A DNA stretch of 64,000 nt from Acidobacteriota bacterium (GCA_030550025.1 JAUQQC010000005.1:1-64000), one strand, 5' to 3'. Counted from the first letter of the stretch, positions 38,663-48,446 are shown. The notes: a model not told the origin generated them from the letters alone. A program made the numbers and translations.

Positions 38663-40795
38663 TCACGGTTGACTTCCCTTCAGGAAGCGATCGAAGAAAT
38701 CGGCAGCCGCGCGATAGGCGCGAATCCAGTTCCGATGCAAGAGGAAGTCGTGCACTTCATCGGGGAAGACGAGCTGTTCGACGTGCGCTTTGCCTTCGGC
38801 GCGCAGGCGTTGGATGAGATCGGTCGTCTCAATGAAATCCACGTTGCGATCGTCATCCCCGTGGATGAAGAGGACCGGAGAGGTCCAGAATCGCACCGAC
38901 GCTACGGGCGAAGACTCCCACGCGAGCCGCATGAGGTCTTGGCCGTGAATCCCCCATCCACCGCCCCCCTCGCGCAAGCGCGCGCGCAAGGACCAATCGT
39001 GCACGCCGTGCAGATCCACTCCCGCAGCGAAGAGATCGGAATTGCGCGCCAGACCGAGCGCCGTCAAATATCCTCCGTAGGATCCGCCCCAGAGTCCGAT
39101 CTTCTGCGGATCCACTTCGGGACGCTGCTGAAGATACTTCGCCGCGGCGATGACGTCCTGATATTCCGAGGCTCCGCGCGGCCCTTGATCCGGCGCCAGG
39201 CGAAACGCTCGCCCATACCCGATGCCCGAGCGGAAGTTCACCGACAGAACGACATACCCCTGACTGGCCAGATATTGATTGAAGCCGTAAGCGCGATGGT
39301 AGTACCCGCGTGGATGCCAACCGAGCAGCATCTGGCGGATCGGTCCGCCATGTAAGAAGATCACGGCCGGTCGCCGATCGCCCGGCCGCGCATCGCGCGG
39401 CAAAAAGAGTTGACAGTGAATGGACAAACCATCAGGAGCTTTCACGATCACTTGCTGCGGTTCCACCAGATGCTGTTCGGGGAAATCGCGCGGGATGGAC
39501 TCTGGAGCGATCAGGCGCACGGTATTCGCTCGCTCCTCCACGAGCGCCGGAGCTGCTGGTCGTCGAGCGGTAGAAGAGAGGCAGAGAATGTACCGCCGTT
39601 CGGCCGTGATGACCGGACTCCATTCGATTCCCGTTCCACGCGTGAGTGGCCGTAGTCCTGTCCCATCCACGTTCACTTGCCAGAGATGACGACGGTCTAT
39701 GTCGCCCTGATTCGAGTTGAAGACGACCACACGCCCATCGGGAGAGAGCGTGGAATCCTCGACCTCGAATTCTCCCGGCGTCAAGGCCACTTCTTTCCCA
39801 CCGCTCACCGGGACCGAGTACAAGTGCATCCATCCTTCGTGCTCGGAATAGAAGACGAGGCGATCCCCGGCAGCCCAACGCAGCGGCTCCGCCGGGTATG
39901 TCTGAGCGAAGCCGGCCGTCGCATTGGGCGACGTCCACACGGAGCGCGCCTCGCCAGTCTCCACATCGGCGACATAGAGGGAAAAAGGAAGCTCCCATTC
40001 GCGCGTGCGCGGGGGATCAGCCATCGCGCCAGGGATGCGAATGAACGCCAGACGCCGTCCATCAGGCGACCACACGGGAGACCGATCGCGATCCACCGAA
40101 GGCGCGATCCACGTGATCGCTCGCTTGTGCAGATCGAAGACGCCAATGAAGCTGTGATCGCCGCGCGCGCTGACGAACGCCACTTTCGTCCCATCGGGCG
40201 ACCACACGGGCGATCCGTTGCGGCCGCGCGCTTCAAAGAGCGGGCGCTCGCGCTCCCCTCCCGCGAGCGGCGCGACGAAGATTCGCCCTCGACGCTCGAA
40301 GGCGACCAGATCGCCGCGCGGCGAGACCTGTGGATTGCTCCCTTCGGCGATCTCCCACGTCTTCCCATCCTCTAGGCGTACGGCCATGATGAGCTGCCGC
40401 GCGCCGCGCGGATCGCTCGTCGGATTAGGCACTTCGCCCTCGCGATTGGGCGGGCCGCCGCGCACGTAGACCAAGACCGACGCGTCCGGACTGAACGCGA
40501 GTTGACTGATCTCCTGACCGTCATCCTCCATGTAACTGGTCACCTGTCGCGCCCGAAAGTCCGGGCCATCGGCTACCCAAATGTTCCTTCGCCCCTGCGC
40601 GTTGAAGACCCACGCCACGCGATCCCCCCGAGGCGCGGCGATGAGCTGCGAAGGGAAAGGCGCACTCAATACCGCTTCGATCGAAAAGGGGCGATCCTTC
40701 TCCAACGCGTGCGTGGAGGCCGCGGCAAGAGGCGAAAGCCACCCTCCCACAAGCGCACACGCCGCGATGATCCAGGCTCCGAGAACCCTCTGCAT
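38663..40795 (-). CDS. Exported S9 prolyl oligopeptidase-family peptidase
   Basis: The 710-residue protein has a signal peptide (MQRVLGAWIIAACALVGGWL) and a beta-propeller of TolB-like repeats (SPDASVLVYV, SPDGTKVAFVSA, SPDGRRLAFIR). It ends in an alpha/beta-hydrolase domain. The nucleophile sits in GLWGGSYGGYL; the Asp is probably in IHGDDDRNV and the His in PDEVHDFLL. It resembles dipeptidyl or acylaminoacyl peptidases. It converges with the tricorn gene, and the two could act on the same peptides. ATG 40795 follows GGGGAGGGAG. Confidence 0.9.
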   Translation of the reverse strand: MQRVLGAWIIAACALVGGWLSPLAAASTHALEKDRPFSIEAVLSAPFPSQLIAAPRGDRVAWVFNAQGRRNIWVADGPDFRARQVTSYMEDDGQEISQLAFSPDASVLVYVRGGPPNREGEVPNPTSDPRGARQLIMAVRLEDGKTWEIAEGSNPQVSPRGDLVAFERRGRIFVAPLAGGERERPLFEARGRNGSPVWSPDGTKVAFVSARGDHSFIGVFDLHKRAITWIAPSVDRDRSPVWSPDGRRLAFIRIPGAMADPPRTREWELPFSLYVADVETGEARSVWTSPNATAGFAQTYPAEPLRWAAGDRLVFYSEHEGWMHLYSVPVSGGKEVALTPGEFEVEDSTLSPDGRVVVFNSNQGDIDRRHLWQVNVDGTGLRPLTRGTGIEWSPVITAERRYILCLSSTARRPAAPALVEERANTVRLIAPESIPRDFPEQHLVEPQQVIVKAPDGLSIHCQLFLPRDARPGDRRPAVIFLHGGPIRQMLLGWHPRGYYHRAYGFNQYLASQGYVVLSVNFRSGIGYGRAFRLAPDQGPRGASEYQDVIAAAKYLQQRPEVDPQKIGLWGGSYGGYLTALGLARNSDLFAAGVDLHGVHDWSLRARLREGGGGWGIHGQDLMRLAWESSPVASVRFWTSPVLFIHGDDDRNVDFIETTDLIQRLRAEGKAHVEQLVFPDEVHDFLLHRNWIRAYRAAADFFDRFLKGSQP

Positions 40796-41045
40796 ATCTC
40801 CCTCCCCGTTTCCAAAATTCGACCGCCGGGGACCACACCCCAGCTGGTTCCAGCGTGCTCCTCGGATGAACCGCCGTTCTCGCGCTGCGCAATATTATTC
40901 GCGCCCGGCGATATCGGTCAAGAGGCGCTCCCCGCACGGGAGACGAAGACCTCGCACGTTGTAACATCCGGCTCTCCTCACGCGTATCTGTGAGGCGAAA
41001 GCCAAAGAAAAGGCTTCCGTCATGGGGGGCCGAGGAGGAGAGGTC

Positions 41046-41528
41046 ATGCGCGAGGTCATCGAACTTCAGGTCAATGGCATCCGACACCGCTTGGAAGTCG
41101 AGCCGAACCGTCGCCTGCTCGACGTATTGCGTGAGGACTTGGATCTCACGGGCACGAAATACGGCTGCGGCGAAGGACAATGCGGCGCGTGCACGGTCCT
41201 CGTTGAAGGGCGAGCCATACGTTCGTGTATCACCCCCGTGCATCTGGTCGCCGGCCGCCCGATCACGACGATCGAAGGCGTGGCTCACGGCGGACGCCTG
41301 CATCCGCTTCAGGAGGCATTCTTGGAGGTCGACGCCTTACAGTGCGGCTATTGCACGCCAGGCATGATCATGTCTGGCCTGGCGCTTTTGACCGCGAATC
41401 CCGATCCGAGCGAGGACGAGATCATTCGCTTCATGAATGGGAACATCTGTCGCTGCGGGACCTATGGGCGCATCGTTCGCGCCATTCAAAGGGCCGCGCA
41501 AAAGATGCGAAAGGAGAATCGGCGATGA
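41046..41528 (+). CDS. [2Fe-2S] subunit of a molybdenum hydroxylase (xanthine dehydrogenase family)
   Basis: The 160-residue protein carries both iron-sulfur centres of the family: the plant-type cluster C-x4-C-x2-C (GCGEGQCGACTVL, about residues 41-53) and the alpha-helical cluster CGYC ... CRCGTY. It transfers electrons from the molybdenum subunit. ATG 41046 has GGAGGAGAGG upstream. The stop overlaps the ATG of the large subunit, so the pair is translationally coupled. No FAD subunit gene adjoins, as in isoquinoline or aldehyde oxidoreductases of the two-subunit type. Confidence 0.92.
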   Translation: MREVIELQVNGIRHRLEVEPNRRLLDVLREDLDLTGTKYGCGEGQCGACTVLVEGRAIRSCITPVHLVAGRPITTIEGVAHGGRLHPLQEAFLEVDALQCGYCTPGMIMSGLALLTANPDPSEDEIIRFMNGNICRCGTYGRIVRAIQRAAQKMRKENRR

Positions 41529-43792
41529 GAGGCGAGATCTTCGGAGAACTTCTGAATCCAGCTCTGGAACCCGAACGCTACGAACTTTTCGCGACTTCCC
41601 TTCCGATTGCTCCGACCAGCCATGACCCGGGCAGTGTGGGAGAGAACGGCTTGACGGCGTTGGCCGAGGAGCCGCTTCGGGAGATCGCTCCACTGCTCAC
41701 GCGCCGCCAGTTTTGTCAGGCGTTGGGAGCCGGACTGCTCGTCCTTCTGTTCCGGGACGTTCGCGCCCTGCAGGAGTCCGGTGGCGGACGTCGTACTGGA
41801 TCCCCGTCGTTGCCACAGGAGATCAGCGCGTGGCTTCACATCAGCCGGGAAGGTCTGGTGACGGTCTATACGGGCAAGGTTGAAGTCGGGCAGAACATTC
41901 GAACGTCACTCACGCAGGTCGTCGCCGAAGAGCTGCGCGTGCCCATAGAGCGCATTCGCCTGGTCATGGGGGATACAGACTTGACGCCTTTCGACGCGGG
42001 GACGTTCGGCAGCCGAACGACGCCGACAATGGCCGCACACTTGCGCCGCGTTGCGGCCGCGACGCGCGAACTACTCCTTGATCTGGCGGCCGAACAGTGG
42101 CAAGTTGGTCGCGCGACGGTGGAGATCGCCGACGGCAAGGTCCGGCATCTAGCAAGCGGTCGATCGCAGGACATCGGAGAGCTGACGCGCGGTCAGAAGC
42201 TCTCGCGCCCTCTCCCGGACACGGTGGCGCCCACCCCTCCGGAACAGTGGCGCATCCTCGGGGCTTCCGTCCCCAAGGTGAACGGTCGAGCGTTCGTCAC
42301 TGGCGAACATCGCTATACCTCTGACCTGAAGCTCCCCGGCATGCTCTACGGGAAGGTCCTGCGGCCTCCTGCCTTCGGCGCAACGCTCGTCTCCGTGGAC
42401 ACGCGCGAGGCGGAATCCATGCCCGGCGTCCTCGTCGTCCGCGAGGGCGATTTCGTAGGAGTCGCCGCGCCGAGCACCGAACAAGCGGCGCGGGCGCTCG
42501 CCGCGATTCGCGCCGAGTGGAAGACGACGCCACAACCGTCGAGCCGCGAGATCTTCGAGTACTTGAAGAAGAATCCGATCGAGGCTCAGGGCTGGGAGGG
42601 CCGTTCGCAACATCTTGTCGGCTCACTCGAGGAGGGGTGGCATCTCGCCGAGAAGCGCTTTCAGCAAACGTACACAGTCGCTTATATCGCACATGCCCCA
42701 TTGGAGCCGCGTGCGGCTGTGGCCGAATGGAAAGACGGGCGCCTCACGGTGTGGACGGGGACGCAACGCCCCTTCGGCGTGCGCAGTGAGCTGGCGCGGG
42801 CATTCGGTCTCCCCGAGGATCGCGTGCGCGTGATCGTGCCCGACACGGGGTCGGGATACGGTGGCAAACACACGGGCGACGCGGCCCTTGAAGCGGCGCG
42901 CTTGGCCAAAGCGGCTGGCCGCCCCGTCAAAGTCGTTTGGACGCGCGAAGAGGAATTCACCTGGGCGTACTTCCGCCCGGCCGGCGTGATCGAAGTCCGA
43001 AGCGGTGTGAAGGCCGATGGAACGATCACGGCCTGGGAGTTCCACAATTACAATTCCGGCGCTGCTGCCATTCGCACGCCCTACGCGATCCCCAATCAGC
43101 ACATCGAATTCCACCCGACGCGCTCGCCGCTGCGCCAGGGCTCCTATCGCGCGCTCGCGGCCACAGCCAATCACTTCGCGCGCGAGACGGCCATGGACGA
43201 GTTGGCGCACCTGGTCGGAATGGACCCGCTGGCGTTCCGATTGAAGAACCTCGCGGACGAGCGCCTGCGCGCCGTGCTCGAAGCCGCCGCGAGCCGCTTC
43301 GGATGGGGAAAGGCGAAACCAGCTCCCGATCGCGGCGTGGGTCTCGCGGCCGGATTCGAGAAAGGTGGCTACGTGGCCACCTGCGCGGAGATCGCTGTGG
43401 ATCGCACAAGCGGTGAAGTGAAGGCCGTGCGCGTCGTCACCGCCTTCGAGTGCGGCGCCATCCTCAATCCCGATCACCTCAAGAATCAAATCGAAGGTGC
43501 GATCGTCATGGGGCTGGGCGGCGCTCTCTTTGAGTCCATCGAGTTCGAGAACGGAAAGATCCTCAATCCACGCTTCTCGCGCTATCGCGTGCCCCGCTTC
43601 AGCGATCTCCCGCACATCGAAGTCGTGCTTTTAGACCGCCGGGACTTGCCGTCGGCGGGAGCCGGAGAGACCCCGATCGTGGCCATCGCGCCAGCAATCG
43701 GGAACGCGATCTTTCACGCCACGGGCCTACGGCTTCGATCGCTTCCGCTGGCACCCCACGGACTGAAAGGCGAAATCAAACCTCAATCGTAA
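41525..43792 (+). CDS. Molybdopterin-binding subunit of xanthine dehydrogenase-family enzyme
   Basis: The 755-residue large subunit resembles IorB-type molybdenum hydroxylases. It has a Tat-like motif TRRQFCQALGAGLLVLLF (residues 59-76) that is internal, after a 58-residue extension. GKVEVGQNIRTSL and GSYRALAATANHFARE are family blocks; VPDTGSGYGGKHTGDAA is the Mo-cofactor region, and the C-terminal catalytic Glu lies near GAGETPIVA. With the FeS subunit it should hydroxylate an aldehyde or N-heterocycle, probably in the periplasm. The substrate is unknown. Confidence 0.88.
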   Translation: MRGEIFGELLNPALEPERYELFATSLPIAPTSHDPGSVGENGLTALAEEPLREIAPLLTRRQFCQALGAGLLVLLFRDVRALQESGGGRRTGSPSLPQEISAWLHISREGLVTVYTGKVEVGQNIRTSLTQVVAEELRVPIERIRLVMGDTDLTPFDAGTFGSRTTPTMAAHLRRVAAATRELLLDLAAEQWQVGRATVEIADGKVRHLASGRSQDIGELTRGQKLSRPLPDTVAPTPPEQWRILGASVPKVNGRAFVTGEHRYTSDLKLPGMLYGKVLRPPAFGATLVSVDTREAESMPGVLVVREGDFVGVAAPSTEQAARALAAIRAEWKTTPQPSSREIFEYLKKNPIEAQGWEGRSQHLVGSLEEGWHLAEKRFQQTYTVAYIAHAPLEPRAAVAEWKDGRLTVWTGTQRPFGVRSELARAFGLPEDRVRVIVPDTGSGYGGKHTGDAALEAARLAKAAGRPVKVVWTREEEFTWAYFRPAGVIEVRSGVKADGTITAWEFHNYNSGAAAIRTPYAIPNQHIEFHPTRSPLRQGSYRALAATANHFARETAMDELAHLVGMDPLAFRLKNLADERLRAVLEAAASRFGWGKAKPAPDRGVGLAAGFEKGGYVATCAEIAVDRTSGEVKAVRVVTAFECGAILNPDHLKNQIEGAIVMGLGGALFESIEFENGKILNPRFSRYRVPRFSDLPHIEVVLLDRRDLPSAGAGETPIVAIAPAIGNAIFHATGLRLRSLPLAPHGLKGEIKPQS

Positions 43793-43826
43793 GGCTGGAG
43801 ATCTCTGCCTCAAGAGGAGGATGACG

Positions 43827-44642
43827 ATGAGAGGACAACGGCTTGCTCGGCTCATGACCTTCGTGGCCTTGGGCCTTGGAACCACCGCGTACCATCCCGC
43901 TCAAGACTGGGCGCGACGGAGATTGGAAGCGTCGCCGCGCCACCAGGAGTGGGTCTCCATTACGTATGATCGGCGAACGGTTCATGCTTTCGTCGTCTAT
44001 CCCGAAGCCAAAACCAAGACGCCTGCGGTCATCGTGATCCATGAAAACCGCGGGCTCACCGATTGGGTGCGAAGTGTGGCTGATCAACTGGCCGAAGCGG
44101 GCGTGATCGCTATCGCTCCGGATCTGCTCTCGGGCATGGCGCCCGGCGGCGGACGCACGAGCGACTTCTCTTCGGAAGACGCCGCGCGCGAGGCGATCTC
44201 GAAGTTGCCGCCGGAGCAGGTCATGGCCGATCTGAACGCCGTGGCCGATTACGCGGCGCGGTTGCCCGCGGGTAACGGGAAAGTTGCCGTCGCCGGATTC
44301 TGTTGGGGTGGGAGTCAAGCCTTTCGCTTCGCCACCCATCGCCCGAATCTGGCCGCCGCCTTCGTCTTCTACGGCACGGGGCCGCGGGATGCAGAGAGCC
44401 TGGCGCGCATTCGCTGTCCCGTTTATGGCTTCTACGGCGGCAACGATGCGCGCGTGACGGCGACCGTACCGGAGACCGCCGACGTGATGAAACGCCTCGG
44501 GAAGACGTTCGAGCCTATCACGTACGAGGGGGCTGGACACGGATTCATGCGCACGGGAGAAGAGCCCCATCCCACCGAGGCCAATCGCAAGGCGCGCGAG
44601 CAGGCGTGGGCGCGATGGAAGGAGTTGTTGAAGAAGTTGTGA
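43827..44642 (+). CDS. Dienelactone hydrolase family protein, exported
   Basis: The 271-residue alpha/beta hydrolase has the dienelactone hydrolase nucleophile Cys in VAVAGFCWGGSQ (near 165), an acid in YGGNDARV and His in EGAGHGFM. IVIHENRGLTDWV is the usual oxyanion block. The N-terminal 25 residues are weakly hydrophobic and may be a signal peptide. ATG 43827 is placed 6 nt after GGAGG; ATG 43821 is also in frame. It follows the molybdenum hydroxylase genes by 34 nt and may share their transcript. Confidence 0.87.
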   Translation: MRGQRLARLMTFVALGLGTTAYHPAQDWARRRLEASPRHQEWVSITYDRRTVHAFVVYPEAKTKTPAVIVIHENRGLTDWVRSVADQLAEAGVIAIAPDLLSGMAPGGGRTSDFSSEDAAREAISKLPPEQVMADLNAVADYAARLPAGNGKVAVAGFCWGGSQAFRFATHRPNLAAAFVFYGTGPRDAESLARIRCPVYGFYGGNDARVTATVPETADVMKRLGKTFEPITYEGAGHGFMRTGEEPHPTEANRKAREQAWARWKELLKKL

Positions 44643-44797
44643 ATGGCGGAGAAGACAAGGGCAGCCACATGACGCCAGCGAGCAAACGCCGCTCGCTCTC
44701 CCTCTTCAGCCAATGAGGGCGCGCCTTTCGGCGATTCCGCCCCGTCGCTCGCGCACTGGCCTTCGCTTGGAATCGAATCGGCTTCTCTCAGACGTTG

Positions 44798-44818
44798 GCC
44801 GACCGAACCGGTCTGGGC
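44798..44818 (-). promoter_or_regulatory. Candidate SECIS hairpin for the C-terminal Sec75
   Basis: Just after the final stop, GCC-CA-GACCG (44818-44809) pairs with CGGTC-GGC (44805-44798), 8 perfect pairs with a 2-nt bulge, leaving an apical loop GTT. The loop begins 19 nt after the Sec75 UGA but only 10 nt after the terminal UGA. Loop start G, bulge and distance all fit bacterial SECIS rules as I know them. Confidence 0.7.
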
Positions 44819-45052
44819 TCACACCCCTCAGGTGCCGCCAAACCCGATCGTCACCCGATCACCTTCCACGATCACGGGCACGCTGCGCTTGCCCCCGGAG
44901 TACTGGAGCATTTGTTGAAACGCCGATTCCTCCTGTTGCACATTGAAGTATCGGACGTCGTATCCGCGCTGGCCGTAATCCTCACGGGCGGCCGTGGTGT
45001 AAGGTCAGGTGTCCTTCCCGAAGATGAGCACGACGCGCTTCTTCTCCTCCAT
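44819..45052 (-). CDS. Glutaredoxin-like selenoprotein of the UXX-star type, two Sec codons
   Basis: Reading through two TGA codons gives a 77-residue glutaredoxin-fold protein. Residues 6-20 are RVVLIFGKDT-U16-PYTT, matching the glutaredoxin CPYT site with Sec for Cys (TGA at 45007-45005). GGKRSVPVIVEGDRVTIGFG near the end contains the cis-Pro of the fold. It finishes GGT-U75-GV and a real stop (TGA at 44821-44819), so U75 is third from the end. From memory this is the layout of the UXX-star (seleno)protein families. ATG 45052 has AGGAGG 7 nt upstream. Hairpins follow both Sec codons. It lies 81 nt after carB. Function is presumably thiol or selenol redox; partner unknown. Confidence 0.85.
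44971..44993 (-). promoter_or_regulatory. Candidate SECIS hairpin for Sec16
   Basis: After the first UGA, CCGT (44987-44984) pairs with ACGG (44976-44973) around the 7-nt loop GAGGATT. Outer GG/CC pairs (44993-44992 with 44972-44971) close it with a 4-nt bulge. The loop begins 21 nt after the UGA and starts with G. Other folds compete: CACGG/CCGTG and a 5-bp GGCCG/CGGCC stem. Confidence 0.5.
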
Positions 45053-45133
45053 CGCCATTCCTCCTCAAGATCAAAGTCGGACGGAGTGGCCACCTGGCCA
45101 TCCCATAGCAAGGCGCGCGCCCTTTGATCGAGC

Positions 45134-48100
45134 CTACGGCAACGCCGCGCGATGATTGAGCTGACGAAGCTGCTCCTGATACTCCTGCAAGCACCCGATC
45201 TCCAATTGCTCCTTCTGCAAAGCCTCGATGGCTTCGACAGCAGCGCGGGCTCCGGTGAGCGTCGTGATGCATGGGATGCGATATTGAACAGCGGCGCGGC
45301 GGATCGAACGATCATCATAGAACGACGCGCGCCCAAGCGGCGTGTTGATGATGAGATGGATGTGACGGCTCTTGATGAGATCCACGACGTTCGGACGCCC
45401 CTCGTTGACCTTGTAGACGAATCGCGCGGGCAGGCCAGCTTGCTGCAGCGCCTCGCGCGTGCCGCGCGTGGCGATCAGCTCGAATCCCAGATCGCGGAGG
45501 CGACGCGCGATGGGGATCACATTCGCCTTGTCGTTGTCGTTGACGCTGAGGAAGGCCGTGCCGTGGCGCGGCAGATGCGTTCCGGCCCCATATTGCGCCT
45601 TGAGGAAAGCGCTGCCGAACGTCGTCGCTACTCCCATGACTTCTCCCGTCGAGCGCATCTCCGGCCCGAGCACCGGATCCACACCCGGGAAGCGCGCGAA
45701 CGGGAAGACCGGCGTCTTCACGTAAAACCGATCGACCTTCAGCTCGTCGGGCAGATGAAACTCATCGAGCGTATGCCCGACCATGAGCAAGGCGGCGATC
45801 TTCGCCAGCGGAACGCCCGTCGCCTTGCTCACGAACGGCACGGTGCGCGACGCGCGGGGGTTCACCTCGAGCACGTACACGATTCCATCCTTGATCGCAT
45901 ATTGGACGTTCATTAAACCGACGACGCCGAGGGCTTCGGCCAATCGCCGCGTGTAGCGGCGAATCACGTCCAGTTGCTCGGCAGGGATCATGTACGGTGG
46001 GAGCACGCACGAGCTATCGCCGGAATGAATCCCCGCTTCCTCGATGTGCTCCTGGATGCCGGCGATCACGCATCGTGCGCCATCGGCGAGCGCGTCTACA
46101 TCCACCTCGAACGCATCTTCCAAGAAGCGATCGATCAAGACGGGATGCGTGGGCGAGGCTTCGACGGCCTGACGCATGTACCGTTCCAAGGCCCGCTCGT
46201 CGTAGACGATGACCATAGCGCGGCCGCCCAGGACATAGCTCGGTCGAACCAAAACGGGGTATCCGATGCGCGCGGCCACGCGTTTGGCTTCCTCGATGCT
46301 CGTCGCCGTCCCACTCTCGGGTTGCGGGATACCCAACTCCCGCAGGAGATTTCCGAATCGCTCCCGATCCTCAGCCAAGTCTATGGACTCGGGAGAGGTG
46401 CCGATGATGCGCACGCCCGCGCGCCAGAGCTTCATCGCGAGATTGAGCGGCGTCTGCCCGCCAAATTGCACGATGACGCCCTCGGGTTGCTCCAGCTCGT
46501 AAATGTTCATCACGTCCTCGAACGTGAGCGGCTCGAAGTACAACCGATCGGACGTGTCGTAATCGGTCGAGACCGTCTCGGGATTGCAATTCACCATGAT
46601 CGTCTCATACCCGTCTTCTCGAAGCGCGAAGGCGGCGTGACAGCAACAGTAGTCGAACTCGATCCCCTGCCCGATGCGATTGGGACCGCTCCCCAAGATC
46701 ATGATCTTGCGTCGGGTGGTCGGCTGAGCCTCATCTTCGTCCTCGTAGGTCGAGTAGAGATACGGCGTGTACGATTCGAATTCCGCCGCGCACGTATCCA
46801 CGCGTTTGAAGACCGGACGCACGCCGAGTTCCAGGCGCCGCCGGCGCACAGCTTCATCGCTCGTCCCCCAGAGATCGGCCAACCGCGCATCCGAGAACCC
46901 CATCCGTTTGGCTCGCCGCAGGTGTTCGCGCGTCACCGTCTGGAGCGTCATCGTCCGCAAGCGCCTCTGTTCCTCCCCGATCTCGCGCAGTTGCGCCAGG
47001 AACCATGGATCAACCTTCGTCAGTTCGTGGACCTGTTCGATACTCCAACCGCGATCCAAGGCGTAGCGGATGTAATTGAGGCGCTCGGGCGTGGGGATCG
47101 CCAGACGTCGTCGCAGTTCCTCCTCCGGCAGGTCATGATCGAAGCGGAACAGACGCCCCGTCTCCAGCGAACGAATCCCCTTCAGCAACGCTTCCTTGAA
47201 CGTCCGCCCGATGGCCATGACTTCGCCGACCGATTTCATCTGCGTCGTGAGCGTCGGATCGGCCGCCGGGAACTTCTCGAAGGCCCAGCGCGGGATCTTC
47301 ACCACGACGTAATCAATCGTCGGCTCGAAGCTCGCCCACGTCTTGCGCGTGATGTCATTGGGGATCTCATCGAGCGTGTAGCCGACGGCGAGCTTGGCGG
47401 CGATCTTCGCGATCGGGAATCCCGTCGCTTTCGAAGCGAGCGCCGAGGAGCGGGAGACGCGCGGGTTCATCTCGATGACGCGCAGCTCTCCGGTCCGCGG
47501 ATTGACAGCGAATTGGATATTTGAGCCGCCGGTCTCCACCCCGACCTTTCGGATCACGGCGATGGCCGCATCCCGCATGCGCTGATACTCGCGATCGGTG
47601 AGCGTCTGTGCCGGAGCGACCGTGATCGAATCCCCCGTGTGAATCCCCATCGGATCGAAGTTCTCGATTGAGCAGATGATGACGACGTTATCGGCGAGAT
47701 CGCGCATGACCTCCAACTCGTATTCCTTCCACCCGATGATGGATTCCTCCACGAGGACTTCGCGGATGGGAGAGGCCTCCAGCCCTCGCTCGACGATCTC
47801 TCGGAATTCCTCATCGTTGTAGGCGATCCCCCCTCCCGTTCCTCCGAGCGTGAAGCTCGGACGAATGACGATTGGGTACTCCAGATCGGCGGCGATGGCC
47901 CACGCTTCCTCGAGCGAATACGCGAACCCGGCGCGCGGCATCTGCAGCCCGATCTCTTCCATCGCCTGCTTGAAGAGCCGCCGGTCCTCGGCGATGCGAA
48001 TCGCCTGCAAGTTCGCTCCAATCAATCGCACGCCGTAGGCATCCAAAATCCCCTGCTCGGCGAGCGCGACGGCCAGATTCAATCCCACCTGCCCACCGAC

Positions 48101-48367
48101 AGTCGGTAGCAGCGCATCGGGACGCTCGCGCTCGATGATCTTGGCGAGGACTTCGACCGTCAGTGGCTCGACGTACGTGCGATCGGCGAATTCCGGATCG
48201 GTCATGATCGTCGCCGGATTCGAGTTCACGAGGATGACCGTGTATCCTTCGCTGCGCAGCGCCTTGCAGGCTTGCGTCCCCGAGTAATCGAACTCGCACG
48301 CCTGTCCGATGACGATCGGGCCCGATCCGATGACCAGGATCTTCTCGATGTCCGTCCGCTTCGGCAT
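45134..48367 (-). CDS. carB: Carbamoyl-phosphate synthase large chain
   Basis: The 1077-residue enzyme makes carbamoyl phosphate for pyrimidine and arginine synthesis. Both ATP-grasp halves are present, each starting with a matching block: [20 protein letters not shown] and [40 protein letters not shown] and [20 protein letters not shown] are the paired metal-binding segments. The C-terminal MGS-like allosteric domain is complete. ATG 48367 fits the family start ([10 protein letters not shown]). carA is not adjacent. The selenoprotein gene follows downstream on the same strand. Confidence 0.97.
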   Translation of the reverse strand: MPKRTDIEKILVIGSGPIVIGQACEFDYSGTQACKALRSEGYTVILVNSNPATIMTDPEFADRTYVEPLTVEVLAKIIERERPDALLPTVGGQVGLNLAVALAEQGILDAYGVRLIGANLQAIRIAEDRRLFKQAMEEIGLQMPRAGFAYSLEEAWAIAADLEYPIVIRPSFTLGGTGGGIAYNDEEFREIVERGLEASPIREVLVEESIIGWKEYELEVMRDLADNVVIICSIENFDPMGIHTGDSITVAPAQTLTDREYQRMRDAAIAVIRKVGVETGGSNIQFAVNPRTGELRVIEMNPRVSRSSALASKATGFPIAKIAAKLAVGYTLDEIPNDITRKTWASFEPTIDYVVVKIPRWAFEKFPAADPTLTTQMKSVGEVMAIGRTFKEALLKGIRSLETGRLFRFDHDLPEEELRRRLAIPTPERLNYIRYALDRGWSIEQVHELTKVDPWFLAQLREIGEEQRRLRTMTLQTVTREHLRRAKRMGFSDARLADLWGTSDEAVRRRRLELGVRPVFKRVDTCAAEFESYTPYLYSTYEDEDEAQPTTRRKIMILGSGPNRIGQGIEFDYCCCHAAFALREDGYETIMVNCNPETVSTDYDTSDRLYFEPLTFEDVMNIYELEQPEGVIVQFGGQTPLNLAMKLWRAGVRIIGTSPESIDLAEDRERFGNLLRELGIPQPESGTATSIEEAKRVAARIGYPVLVRPSYVLGGRAMVIVYDERALERYMRQAVEASPTHPVLIDRFLEDAFEVDVDALADGARCVIAGIQEHIEEAGIHSGDSSCVLPPYMIPAEQLDVIRRYTRRLAEALGVVGLMNVQYAIKDGIVYVLEVNPRASRTVPFVSKATGVPLAKIAALLMVGHTLDEFHLPDELKVDRFYVKTPVFPFARFPGVDPVLGPEMRSTGEVMGVATTFGSAFLKAQYGAGTHLPRHGTAFLSVNDNDKANVIPIARRLRDLGFELIATRGTREALQQAGLPARFVYKVNEGRPNVVDLIKSRHIHLIINTPLGRASFYDDRSIRRAAVQYRIPCITTLTGARAAVEAIEALQKEQLEIGCLQEYQEQLRQLNHRAALP

Positions 48368-48446
48368 CGCCCCGATACGAAAATCGAAAGTATGGCGCAT
48401 CCTCGCGCAAAAGGGCAAGACGCTCGCCGCGTCGAATCCGAACCGG

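Noticed and set aside
45974-47524. 516-codon plus-strand open frame
   Set aside because: It is antisense to carB, which has every expected motif; the composition is that of a mirror frame.
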